Assembly: GCF_001730295.1 (NCBI RefSeq)
Contig: NZ_MIKA01000034.1
Coordinates: 62,001 to 126,000, forward strand
DNA length: 64,000 bases
Source: Enterococcus plantarum
GTDB lineage: Bacteria; Bacillota; Bacilli; Lactobacillales; Enterococcaceae
Direction: 5' to 3'
Shown here: positions 52,981-60,887 of the stretch, in pieces
How positions within the stretch are numbered: the first letter of the stretch is position 1
How the letters are laid out: each line of letters begins with the position of its first letter
Made by a program: the position numbers and the translations under genes
The notes under the pieces: model-generated
Told to the model about the DNA's origin: nothing
The model's database searches: none
Seen by the model: only the letters and a program-made list of their open reading frames with translations

Positions 52981-53868
52981 ATGATAGTTTCAGCAATTGG
53001 ACAAGGAATGTTATGGGCAATATTAGGGTTAGGAATTTTTATGACCTATCGTATTTTAAATTTTCCAGATATGACAACAGAAGGTTCGTTTCCACTGGGA
53101 GGGGCAGTTTGTGTTACGGCTATCACATCAGGAATCCATCCTATTTTTGCAACGTTATTAGGTGTTTTGGCAGGTATGTGTGCAGGTCTTGTGACTGGAT
53201 TACTCTTTACGAAAGGAAAAATTCCAGTAATATTAGCAGGAATTTTGGTGATGTCCGGTTTGAATTCGGTTATTCTTTATGTGATGCAAACTCCAAATTT
53301 ATCGTTGTTGAATAAACCTAAAATTCAAGATTTCTTTTTACAATTAAATTTACCAAACTATTATGATATCGTATTTTTAGGCGTTATATTTCTAGCAATC
53401 ATCATTAGTTTATTACTCTTTTTCTTTAATACAAATTTAGGACAAGCGTATATTGCAACCGGTGATAATGAGCATATGGCACGCTCAATCGGAATTAAAA
53501 CAGATTCTATGAAAATATTAGGATTGACATTATCGAATGGTGTGATCGCTCTATCAGGCGCACTAATCGCTCAAAATGACGGATATGCCGATGTCAACAA
53601 AGGAACAGGTGTAATCGTTATTGGTTTGGCATCGATTATCATCGGTGAAGTGTTGTTTGGAGAATTGACTTTTGCAGAACGCTTAGTAGCGATTGTTGTT
53701 GGAAGTATTATTTATCAATTACTTATATTATTAGTCATTAAACTCGGTTTTGATACAACATACTTAAAAATCTTCTCAGCTGTGATCTTAGCTGCATGCT
53801 TAATGATTCCGCAATTGAAAAAAGCATTAAATTTACACTTTTTACCACAAAAGGAGGGTGAAAAATGA
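52981..53868 (+). CDS. trpY: Tryptophan ABC transporter permease (TrpY-like)
   Basis: A 295-residue permease of the branched-chain/BPD_transp_2 type with 8-9 hydrophobic segments. FPDMTTEGSFPLGGAVCVTAI and GDNEHMARSIGIKTDSMKILGLTLSNGVIALSGAL are characteristic of this transporter class. It starts 18 bp after trpX and overlaps trpZ by 4 bp. Confidence 0.88.
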   Translation: MIVSAIGQGMLWAILGLGIFMTYRILNFPDMTTEGSFPLGGAVCVTAITSGIHPIFATLLGVLAGMCAGLVTGLLFTKGKIPVILAGILVMSGLNSVILYVMQTPNLSLLNKPKIQDFFLQLNLPNYYDIVFLGVIFLAIIISLLLFFFNTNLGQAYIATGDNEHMARSIGIKTDSMKILGLTLSNGVIALSGALIAQNDGYADVNKGTGVIVIGLASIIIGEVLFGELTFAERLVAIVVGSIIYQLLILLVIKLGFDTTYLKIFSAVILAACLMIPQLKKALNLHFLPQKEGEK

Positions 53869-54650
53869 GTACAGTTTTAGAACTTAAAAATGCCACTAAG
53901 CGGATTGATAACGGATTAAATGAAACTAAAATGATTTTAAATCATGTGAATTTGAAAATTTCTCAAGGCGAATTCGTCACGGTTTTAGGTGGTAACGGAG
54001 CCGGTAAAAGTACCTTATTTAATAGTATTGCCGGTACAGTGACACTGAGTGAAGGGGAGTTGTTTGTCCATGATCAAAATATTACAGCGTATTCCGAAGA
54101 AAAACGAGCAAAATACTTATCACGTGTTTTCCAAGATCCCAAAATGGGCACAGCACCAAGAATGACTGTTGCTGAAAATTTACTTTTAGCACTTCATCGA
54201 GGAAAGAAACGCGGCTTAAGATTACGCAAGTTGAATGATGAACGAACGTTTTTCACAAAAATCTGTCGTGAAGTCGGAAATGGGTTAGAAAATCATTTGG
54301 ATACGCCAACGGGTAATCTCTCAGGTGGACAAAGGCAAGCATTAAGTCTGTTGATGGCTACATTGACAAAGCCTGAGTTGCTTCTTTTAGATGAGCATAC
54401 TGCAGCGCTTGATCCTAAGACATCTAAGCAATTGATGCAACTTACAGATCAGCGAATCAAAGAAGGTGAATTAACTTGCTTGATGATCACGCACCGTATG
54501 GAAGATGCGCTACATTACGGTGATAGATTAATTGTTCTGCAAAAAGGACAAATCATCAAAGACTTAAACAAAGAAGAAAAAGAAAAACTAACATTGCAAG
54601 ATTTACTATTATTTTTCGAAGAAGAAGCGGAAGAAATAACAATTGATTAA
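53865..54650 (+). CDS. trpZ: Tryptophan ABC transporter ATP-binding protein (TrpZ-like)
   Basis: A 261-residue ATPase with Walker A GGNGAGKST, Q-loop FQDPKMG, signature LSGGQRQALSL, Walker B LLLLDEHTAALD and switch His in MITHRMEDAL. The ATGA overlap with trpY couples their translation. Energises uptake through TrpY. Confidence 0.9.
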   Translation: MSTVLELKNATKRIDNGLNETKMILNHVNLKISQGEFVTVLGGNGAGKSTLFNSIAGTVTLSEGELFVHDQNITAYSEEKRAKYLSRVFQDPKMGTAPRMTVAENLLLALHRGKKRGLRLRKLNDERTFFTKICREVGNGLENHLDTPTGNLSGGQRQALSLLMATLTKPELLLLDEHTAALDPKTSKQLMQLTDQRIKEGELTCLMITHRMEDALHYGDRLIVLQKGQIIKDLNKEEKEKLTLQDLLLFFEEEAEEITID

Positions 54651-54653
54651 ACA

Positions 54654-54701
54654 AAAAAGATCATCTAAGTAATTTTTTATTACTTAAATGATCTTTTTTA
54701 T
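54654..54701. terminator. Bidirectional terminator
   Basis: A long stem AAAAAAGATCAT..TAAGTAAT paired to ATTACTTA..ATGATCTTTTTT between convergent trpZ and the ThrE-like genes; it overlaps the end of the latter. Confidence 0.85.
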
Positions 54702-55128
54702 CTAAACTATTTTTTAACAGACGTTCGATAATACCCGTTACCATAAATCCAGCGGCAATTGCTCCTGCCGTCATGATTACCTTGATGATAAAATGAACAC
54801 CGCTGACATAATCACCTAAAACAATACTTCTTACGGCTTGATAAGCAGGTCCGCCTGGAACTAAAGGTACGAGGCTAGGGATGTTAAAAATCGTCATAGG
54901 CATTTTTTTTCTACGTGAAAAATAAATACTCAACAGACCAATTCCGATCGCACCAAGAAAATTCGCAAAAATCACACCCGCATCTAGATTTTTAGTAGAC
55001 CAGTAAATCATCCAACCGACAGCGCCCGTAATACCACAGGTATTTAAAACTTTTCTAGGAACATTTGTAACGATCCCAAACGTAACCGTACTTAAATAGC
55101 TAAACAAACAATGAATAACGACTTCCAT
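54661..55128 (-). CDS. Threonine/serine exporter, small subunit (ThrE C-terminal half)
   Basis: A 155-residue membrane protein with four to five hydrophobic segments and the family motif PSLVPLVPGGPAYQAVRSIVLGDY. It corresponds to the C-terminal half of Corynebacterium ThrE (DUF3815/ThrE_2). It is translated with the larger partner directly upstream, 12 bp apart. The two halves together should form a proton-driven amino acid exporter. Confidence 0.88.
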   Translation of the reverse strand: MEVVIHCLFSYLSTVTFGIVTNVPRKVLNTCGITGAVGWMIYWSTKNLDAGVIFANFLGAIGIGLLSIYFSRRKKMPMTIFNIPSLVPLVPGGPAYQAVRSIVLGDYVSGVHFIIKVIMTAGAIAAGFMVTGIIERLLKNSLDKKDHLSNKKLLR

Positions 55129-55140
55129 TTTCAGATCTCC

Positions 55141-55902
55141 TTACATGAATAATTTAAATACAATGGCGATACCAATCCCGATGGAACCAGCGACAAATAT
55201 TGCTTCGGTTGCACGTGCTGTTCCACTTAATAAGTGACCAGCCAAGATGTCTCTAAAGGAATTGGTGATGGCAACACCTGGAACAAGCGGCATCACGGCG
55301 CCGATAATAATATTATCAATATTTTCTGCCAAGTGGAATTTCACTGCTAAATAAGCGAATAAACCAATAATAAAGGCTGCTAAAAAATCATCTAAAAATT
55401 TGATATTTAGCCAATTCTTAGTGAAATATGCAACACTAAATCCAATCATTCCTATGAAAAAAGTAGCTAAAAAATCATGCCAATTTCCACCAAAAATGTA
55501 CATCAAGGTACAACTGACAAGTCCTGCTGCAAAAATTTGTAACAGCACAGAATAAGTTGGTGCTTCATGATTAATATTTCTAAGCTTTCGATTTAATTCT
55601 TCTAAAGATATTTCTTTATCCGCGAATTTTCGTGATAGGTTGTTAACAATTGCGACATTTTCTAGATTGATACTTCGTTCAGTAACATTTTCTAATTGAG
55701 TATAATTACTAGATCGAAACCCCATAAAAAGTCCGGTTGCCGTAACATAACTTACACTTTCTTTTTGACCAGCATTTTCTGCGATGCGATTCATCGTATC
55801 TTCAACACGATAGACTTCAGAACCACTTTCAGTCATGATTTTACCTGCCATTAAACAGGTATCTAAAATAAGTTGTATATTGGTTTGATTTTTTTCACAC
55901 AT
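55141..55902 (-). CDS. Threonine/serine exporter, large subunit (ThrE N-terminal half)
   Basis: A 253-residue protein. A soluble N-terminal part (CLMAGKIMTESGSEVYRVEDTMNRIA, YVTATGLFMGF) of the DUF1212 family is followed by five TM segments containing IIIGAVMPLVPGVAITNSFRDILAGHLLSG. It starts at ATG 55902 behind AAGGAGG; an upstream TTG is not preferred. The ribosome site overlaps a 24-bp palindrome. Confidence 0.88.
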   Translation of the reverse strand: MCEKNQTNIQLILDTCLMAGKIMTESGSEVYRVEDTMNRIAENAGQKESVSYVTATGLFMGFRSSNYTQLENVTERSINLENVAIVNNLSRKFADKEISLEELNRKLRNINHEAPTYSVLLQIFAAGLVSCTLMYIFGGNWHDFLATFFIGMIGFSVAYFTKNWLNIKFLDDFLAAFIIGLFAYLAVKFHLAENIDNIIIGAVMPLVPGVAITNSFRDILAGHLLSGTARATEAIFVAGSIGIGIAIVFKLFM

Positions 55903-55913
55903 GAACAAAACCT

Positions 55914-55937
55914 CCTTACAGTAAATTTACAGTAAGG
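55914..55937. promoter_or_regulatory. 24-bp palindrome over the ThrE-like leader
   Basis: CCTTACAGTAAATTTACAG followed by TAAGG; 22 of 24 positions are symmetric. It covers the edge of the ribosome binding site on the minus strand and may bind a dimeric repressor. Confidence 0.5.
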
Positions 55938-56081
55938 TAAGTGTATCATTTTTTTGTGTTGTGTGAAATGGATAGAATACGTTATCAACGGAAAAACGAA
56001 GTCATAATGTTTAGAATTTCCTTAGAATTATAAAGAAACACTAAAAAATTGTACGAAAATTCACAGATACCTAAAAGTTCC

Positions 56082-56110
56082 TTGCTTTTTCGAATCAAAA
56101 GTCCTATCCT
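56082..56110 (+). promoter_or_regulatory. Promoter of the small membrane protein gene
   Basis: TTGCTT (56082-56087), a 17-bp spacer, TATCCT (56105-56110). Confidence 0.6.
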
Positions 56111-56142
56111 TATAGATAACAAACCAAAGGGGTCTAGATATT

Positions 56143-56331
56143 ATGGATAAACAATGGTCACTTTATTCAGTAAGCAGTCTGATTTTACTTGTATTGCTAA
56201 AAAGGACATTCGATCAGGGACATATAGGATTAAGTGCATTATTACTTTTTCTCTTACTGATTCAAGTGACAGGAACCGTTATCTGTGTTCATCAAAAAAG
56301 ACATAAAAAAGAAATCCCAACTTCCAAATAG
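56143..56331 (+). CDS. Small membrane protein, unknown function
   Basis: A 62-residue protein with two hydrophobic segments (LYSVSSLILLVLLK and IGLSALLLFLLLIQVTGTVICVH) and a basic C-terminus. It has its own promoter, an AAAGGGG ribosome site and its own terminator, which supports it as a real gene. Not recognised. Confidence 0.65.
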   Translation: MDKQWSLYSVSSLILLVLLKRTFDQGHIGLSALLLFLLLIQVTGTVICVHQKRHKKEIPTSK

Positions 56332-56348
56332 GAAGCGGGATTTTTTAT
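56312..56348 (+). terminator. Terminator of the small membrane protein gene
   Basis: ATCCC..TTCC paired with GGAA..GGGAT, followed by T6. Confidence 0.8.
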
Positions 56349-56370
56349 TTTTACTGTAAAAATTAAAATA

Positions 56371-57144
56371 CTAAATCAAATCAAAGTGTTTCAAGGCATG
56401 AACTATTCCGCCGTCAGTATTTTTCTTAGTGATAAAACTAGAACGTTCTTTTAACTCTTTACGAGCATTCCCCATCGCAATTTTATTGTCGCAAGCTTCA
56501 AACAAAGCTAAGTCGTTGATACCATCACCAAAAGCAAACGTGGGAACGGTGGGTAAATTTAATGTTTTAAAGAGATTGTTAACCCCAGATCCTTTAGAAA
56601 CACCTTTTCTGACAGTGTCGATTGAATAAGGGCCGTTACGATAAAAAGTCATTTCTGGAAAATGCTTCAAATAGTGTTCATCACCATCTTCAGATAAAAC
56701 AAGCATCATATTAACGGTTTTATCTTTTAAGCTCGATCGGTCAATGATGGGCGCTTCTGAATGGATAAAAGCATATGCATTAGTTAAAATCTCGCTGTGA
56801 CCTGAACACCAAATGTGCTGATCATTATAAAAGGAGATTTCATGACCTAAACTTTTGACATGTTCATACATTTTTAGGCATTCTTCGTAGGTAAACTCAT
56901 CTGAATAGATTTTTTTTCCTTCAACTTGAATAAATTGACCATTCATAACGATTGCGGAATCAATACCGCTGTCATGCATAATGTGTTCAATCTCTACAAT
57001 CGTTCTTCCGGTTGCGATAAGAGGCAAGACATTATTAGCTTTTAACGAACTGATAGCTGATCGTATTTCTGGCGTAATTTGTGATTTGTCGTTTAATAAT
57101 GTTCCATCTAAATCGAAAAATGCAACTGCTTGGATATTCTTCAT
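56371..57144 (-). CDS. Cof-type HAD-IIB phosphatase
   Basis: A 257-residue HAD hydrolase. Motif I is FFDLDGTLLND, motif II IATGRT, then a C2B cap domain (about 85-190) and motif IV FGDGINDLALFE. Such enzymes dephosphorylate sugar phosphates, FMN precursors or similar small molecules; the substrate cannot be read. Single gene with its own ribosome site (AAAGGACG). Confidence 0.92.
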   Translation of the reverse strand: MKNIQAVAFFDLDGTLLNDKSQITPEIRSAISSLKANNVLPLIATGRTIVEIEHIMHDSGIDSAIVMNGQFIQVEGKKIYSDEFTYEECLKMYEHVKSLGHEISFYNDQHIWCSGHSEILTNAYAFIHSEAPIIDRSSLKDKTVNMMLVLSEDGDEHYLKHFPEMTFYRNGPYSIDTVRKGVSKGSGVNNLFKTLNLPTVPTFAFGDGINDLALFEACDNKIAMGNARKELKERSSFITKKNTDGGIVHALKHFDLI

Positions 57145-57225
57145 GAATTTTCAACGTCCTTTCACACTTAATAGTATCAAATATTGAACAAAAGACAAAG
57201 CTTTTTTGAAGAAAGATAGAAGTTA

Positions 57226-57254
57226 TTGGAGCTTGATGATTTTTAGAGTATAAT
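57226..57254 (+). promoter_or_regulatory. Promoter of the two-component operon
   Basis: TTGGAG (57226-57231), 17 bp, TATAAT (57249-57254). Confidence 0.68.
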
Positions 57255-57294
57255 ATAAATGACGTTAATCTTAAAGGGAAGAGGCGATTAAATA

Positions 57295-58014
57295 ATGAAT
57301 GTTTTAATGATAGAAGATAATGAATCAGTTTCAGAAATGATGCAAATGTTTTTCCTAAATGAAGGGTGGGAAGCGACCTTTAAATATGATGGCAAGGATG
57401 GATTGGATACTTTTTTAGAAAATCCTGAAAAATGGGACATGATCACACTAGATTTGAATTTGCCAACGATGGATGGCATGGCAGTTTGCCGTGAAGTACG
57501 GAAAATTTCAAATACCGTTCCAATTATAATGCTGACTGCTAGAGATTCAGAAAGCGATCAAGTAATCGGGCTAGAAATGGGCGCTGACGACTATGTGACA
57601 AAACCATTCAGTCCATTGACATTGATTGCACGTATCAAAGCGCTGCACCGGCGCTCCGAGATTGGCGAACATGCAACAGATGGGACTGTTCGTTCAAATG
57701 ACCAGTTTGATGTGGAGACAGATCACTTTAAAATGAACACAAAGACCAGAGAAGCATACCTGGATGAAAAATTGATTGATGGTTTAACGCCAAAGGAATT
57801 CGATTTACTGTATACCTTAGCGAAAAAACCAAGACAAGTATTTTCACGGGAACAGTTACTTGAAATGGTTTGGGATTATCAATATTTTGGCGATGAACGA
57901 ACGGTAGACGCACACATCAAAAAATTGCGTCAAAAAATTGAAAAAGTTGGGCCGCAAGTGATTCAAACTGTTTGGGGTGTTGGGTATAAATTTGACGATT
58001 CTGGAGTCGCTTAA
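57295..58014 (+). CDS. OmpR-family response regulator
   Basis: A 239-residue regulator. The receiver has D53 as phospho-acceptor (MITLDLNLP), an acidic pocket near E7/D8 and K102-type Lys in DDYVTKPF. The C-terminal winged helix is LTPKEFDLLYTLAKKPRQVFSREQLLEMVWDY..RTVDAHIKKLRQKI..GVGYKF. It resembles the LisR/EtaR type of envelope-stress regulators, but that link is not verified. The kinase gene begins immediately after its stop codon. Confidence 0.94.
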   Translation: MNVLMIEDNESVSEMMQMFFLNEGWEATFKYDGKDGLDTFLENPEKWDMITLDLNLPTMDGMAVCREVRKISNTVPIIMLTARDSESDQVIGLEMGADDYVTKPFSPLTLIARIKALHRRSEIGEHATDGTVRSNDQFDVETDHFKMNTKTREAYLDEKLIDGLTPKEFDLLYTLAKKPRQVFSREQLLEMVWDYQYFGDERTVDAHIKKLRQKIEKVGPQVIQTVWGVGYKFDDSGVA

Positions 58015-59484
58015 ATGAAATATTTATACCAACAGCTATTAGCGTTCTGGGGTGTGATTATTTTAATTATCCTAATTGTAGGGACCTCTTTTACGCAATT
58101 AACAAAAAAAACGTTGCAAGATAATAATTATGAACAACTTAGAGGCTATGCAATATCCGCTTGGAAAGCAAAAGATTCAATCAACAGACTTCCTGGAATG
58201 ACAGATCAAGATATTTGGAATACATCGTTTAGTTTATTTGAAGGTTTTTTAAGTAATCAAGATGTTCAGTTTGTTTTTTATGACAGGGATATGAAAGTGC
58301 AGTATCCTCTGAACACTGAAAAAAAAATAGACGATTCCGTCATTAAAGAAAATTGGGCAGCACTCATGGAAGGACAGCAAGAATATGCAACCATCAACAA
58401 AGATATTTATGGAAATAATCATATCTCTTCTTATGTGATGATGCCGGTCAGTCAGACCAACGTCCAGTCAAATGAAAATGTCATCATAGGGGCATTAGTT
58501 ATTACGCAACCAGCCAAGAACGTTTCTGATAGTATGGATGCGATCACAGCGAATCTCTTCAAAGGTTTTATCATCTCCAGCATTGTCGGTTTGATTTTAA
58601 GTTATTTCTTTGCTAGTTTTCAAGTGAAGCGAATCAATCGTATGAGAAAGGCCACGAAGGAAATCACAAGTGGTAATTTTGATGTTAAACTGGTTACACA
58701 CGATAAAGATGAATTTGATGATTTAGCGGAAGACTTCAATAAAATGGCTGAGTCACTGAAAGAGTCTAGGGAAGAAATCGATCGTCAAGAAGATCGTCGT
58801 CGCCAATTCATGGCAGATGCTTCTCACGAGATGAGAACCCCTTTAACTACAATCAATGGCTTGTTAGAAGGGTTGCAATACAACGCGATTCCAGAAGGTC
58901 AAAGAGAAAAAGCCATTAAATTGATGCAAAATGAAACCTCTCGCTTAATTCGGCTTGTAAATGAAAACTTAGATTATGAAAAAATAAGAACCAATCAAAT
59001 TAGTATTGTCGTTAAAAAATTCAATGCAACTGAAACATTAAAAGATATTCTCACTCAATTAGAGGGAAAAGCTGAAACGGCTAATGATAAGCTTATTTTA
59101 GAGGCTGATGACGCAATTGATGTTTATGCGGATTATGATCGTTTTGTTCAGATAATGGTGAATATTATTCAAAATGCGATTCAATTTACTCAGGATGGTG
59201 AGATTCGTGTTCACCTGCAAAAAGGATATTTAGAGACAATCATAACAATTTCAGATACAGGGATCGGTATGACAGAAGAGCAAGTTCAAAATATTTGGGA
59301 CCGCTACTACAAAGTAGATCCTTCTAGAAAAAATACAAAATATGGTGAATCTGGACTAGGTTTATCGATTGTTGAGCAATTAGTTCGTTTACACAAAGGT
59401 AAAATCCACGTTGAAAGCCAAGAAGGGAAGGGGACTAGTTTTACTATTTCATTTCCTGACGTTGAAATAGAAGATGTAACATAA
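58015..59484 (+). CDS. Sensor histidine kinase
   Basis: A 489-residue membrane kinase. TM1 (about 10-28), an extracellular sensor of about 140 residues, TM2 (about 180-203), HAMP (205-257), HisKA with H271 (DASHEMRTPLTT) and HATPase with N, G1 (ISDTGIGMTEEQ) and G2 (ESGLGLSIVEQL) boxes. It is cotranscribed and probably coupled with the response regulator. The convergent ABC-like pair downstream may be part of its response pathway. Confidence 0.94.
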   Translation: MKYLYQQLLAFWGVIILIILIVGTSFTQLTKKTLQDNNYEQLRGYAISAWKAKDSINRLPGMTDQDIWNTSFSLFEGFLSNQDVQFVFYDRDMKVQYPLNTEKKIDDSVIKENWAALMEGQQEYATINKDIYGNNHISSYVMMPVSQTNVQSNENVIIGALVITQPAKNVSDSMDAITANLFKGFIISSIVGLILSYFFASFQVKRINRMRKATKEITSGNFDVKLVTHDKDEFDDLAEDFNKMAESLKESREEIDRQEDRRRQFMADASHEMRTPLTTINGLLEGLQYNAIPEGQREKAIKLMQNETSRLIRLVNENLDYEKIRTNQISIVVKKFNATETLKDILTQLEGKAETANDKLILEADDAIDVYADYDRFVQIMVNIIQNAIQFTQDGEIRVHLQKGYLETIITISDTGIGMTEEQVQNIWDRYYKVDPSRKNTKYGESGLGLSIVEQLVRLHKGKIHVESQEGKGTSFTISFPDVEIEDVT

Positions 59485-59486
59485 AG

Positions 59487-59526
59487 AAAAACCAGTTAAA
59501 CAGAAAATGTTTAACTGGTTTTTTTA
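59487..59526. terminator. Bidirectional terminator
   Basis: Stem AAAAACCAGTTAAACA/TGTTTAACTGGTTTTT with a 5-nt loop between convergent genes. Confidence 0.88.
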
Positions 59527-60075
59527 AGCTGTCTTAATAATTTTATCCATATAAGGACTTTCAGCTATTTGAATATCATTCGTCAAAACAAGAATCGCTT
59601 TTTGTTTTTCTTTTGCGATTTTTTGTAGTAATGGTAATAGTTCTTGTCTTTGACCTATAGATAAATCTTGGAAGATATCATCAATAATAATGATGTCTTT
59701 TTCTATTAGTAGTAACTGAACTAACTGAAGCTTGATTTGTTCAAATGTGGTCAACTGTTCTTCTGATTTATTTAAAATACTTTCAGTCAGACCAACATAA
59801 TCAAACCATTCATTCAGCGTTTTCTTCTTATTTCTTTCTTTTATTGAAGAACCAACAAAAAGGTTGTCCATGATTGAGAGATAAGGCAAAAAGGTATTTT
59901 CAGATAGAATAAATCCAACAGCCATCGACTGCTTCATACTAAATGTCTTATCGATAAGAAAGTAAAAATCAGCCTGAATGCTACTCTGATCTTCTAATAC
60001 AACCGTCATATGTTGTTGTTGGAACAATTCTTTAAAGCTGTCTTCGGTCCAATTTTGTGCTAAAGTAAAATTCAT
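59524..60075 (-). CDS. Degenerate ABC-transporter ATPase-like protein
   Basis: 183 residues with the strand order of an ABC ATPase but without a Walker A GxxGxGKS. A Q-loop-like VGFILSENTFLPYLSIMDNLFV is followed by a signature-position LTTFEQIKLQLVQLL instead of LSGGQ, Walker B IIIIDDIFQDLS with Asp in place of Glu, and VLTNDIQIAE at the H-loop with no His. ATP hydrolysis is therefore unlikely. The frame is intact and the gene sits 4 bp after an FtsX-like permease gene, so it is probably expressed as a pseudo-ATPase partner. Confidence 0.75.
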   Translation of the reverse strand: MNFTLAQNWTEDSFKELFQQQHMTVVLEDQSSIQADFYFLIDKTFSMKQSMAVGFILSENTFLPYLSIMDNLFVGSSIKERNKKKTLNEWFDYVGLTESILNKSEEQLTTFEQIKLQLVQLLLIEKDIIIIDDIFQDLSIGQRQELLPLLQKIAKEKQKAILVLTNDIQIAESPYMDKIIKTA

Positions 60076-60079
60076 TCAC

Positions 60080-60790
60080 TCACATCCTATATGCTTTTTG
60101 CGATTTCCTGAAAAGAAAAGAAGTTGAAATTACTGTAATACCAGTTGTAATGGATAAAAGGAGGAAACAATTTTTAAAAAAAGCTTTGAAAATTGTTGCG
60201 ATTGGCAAACTACCTATACTCATTGATAAAAAATGAGTATCTCCTGAAGTATTCATCACTGAATTAGGGGTACTTTCAACTAGAACTTGCGAAGAGAAAA
60301 AGGGCACTCTTTTGATTCCCATAACATTTGCAAGTAGGGGTCTAACGTAAACCAAAATATATTCATATGTATGCTGACAGACAATAAGGAACACCGCTGT
60401 GGTCAATATGCCTGCTGATATCGGAATAAGACTTTCAAGTATCGATTGTTTGATGACAAAACGATTTGAAAAGCCCATAATACGCCATTTTATCATATCC
60501 TGTTTTTTTAATTTTAACGAAACGATTAGTAATGTTGTGATCAGTATGATCCAAAGAAACAAGAGAATAATATACAAAGAAGAGTATTGCTGCATAATTT
60601 TTTGATAATTCAAATGATAGTCGTTATTGTTGATTAGTTGACTCACTTGATTATAAAAGTTTTTTTCGATATCCCGAAGGTTTAAAATACTCGTTAATAC
60701 AAATAGAAATAAAACAGAGCAAGCACCAATACCAAAAGAAAGTTTTTTATGGTAAGAAACGCTAGCGAAAGCGTAACGAATATTTTTCAA
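60080..60790 (-). CDS. FtsX/MacB-like permease, short form
   Basis: A 236-residue membrane protein with TM1 (FGIGACSVLFLFVLTSIL), then TM2 (YIILLFLWIILITTLLIVSLKL), a cytoplasmic MIKWRIMGFSNRFVIKQSILESLIPI loop typical of FtsX domains, TM3, an extracellular stretch of about 50 residues and TM4. The large extracellular domain of MacB-type permeases is missing. It is encoded with the ATPase-like protein. A role in envelope stress or peptide sensing beside the two-component system is inferred. Confidence 0.72.
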   Translation of the reverse strand: MKNIRYAFASVSYHKKLSFGIGACSVLFLFVLTSILNLRDIEKNFYNQVSQLINNNDYHLNYQKIMQQYSSLYIILLFLWIILITTLLIVSLKLKKQDMIKWRIMGFSNRFVIKQSILESLIPISAGILTTAVFLIVCQHTYEYILVYVRPLLANVMGIKRVPFFSSQVLVESTPNSVMNTSGDTHFLSMSIGSLPIATIFKAFFKNCFLLLSITTGITVISTSFLFRKSQKAYRM

Positions 60791-60854
60791 ATAGTTTCAC
60801 CTCACTAAACTAAGTATAAAAGAAGAATATGAATAAATTATGAATAAGATATAA

Positions 60855-60884
60855 AAAAGCTTGAGTAATTTACTCAAGCTTTTG
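60855..60884. terminator. Terminator of the LTA synthase gene
   Basis: AAGCTTGAGTAA/TTACTCAAGCTT with T-runs on both strands. Confidence 0.85.
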
Positions 60885-60887
60885 TGA

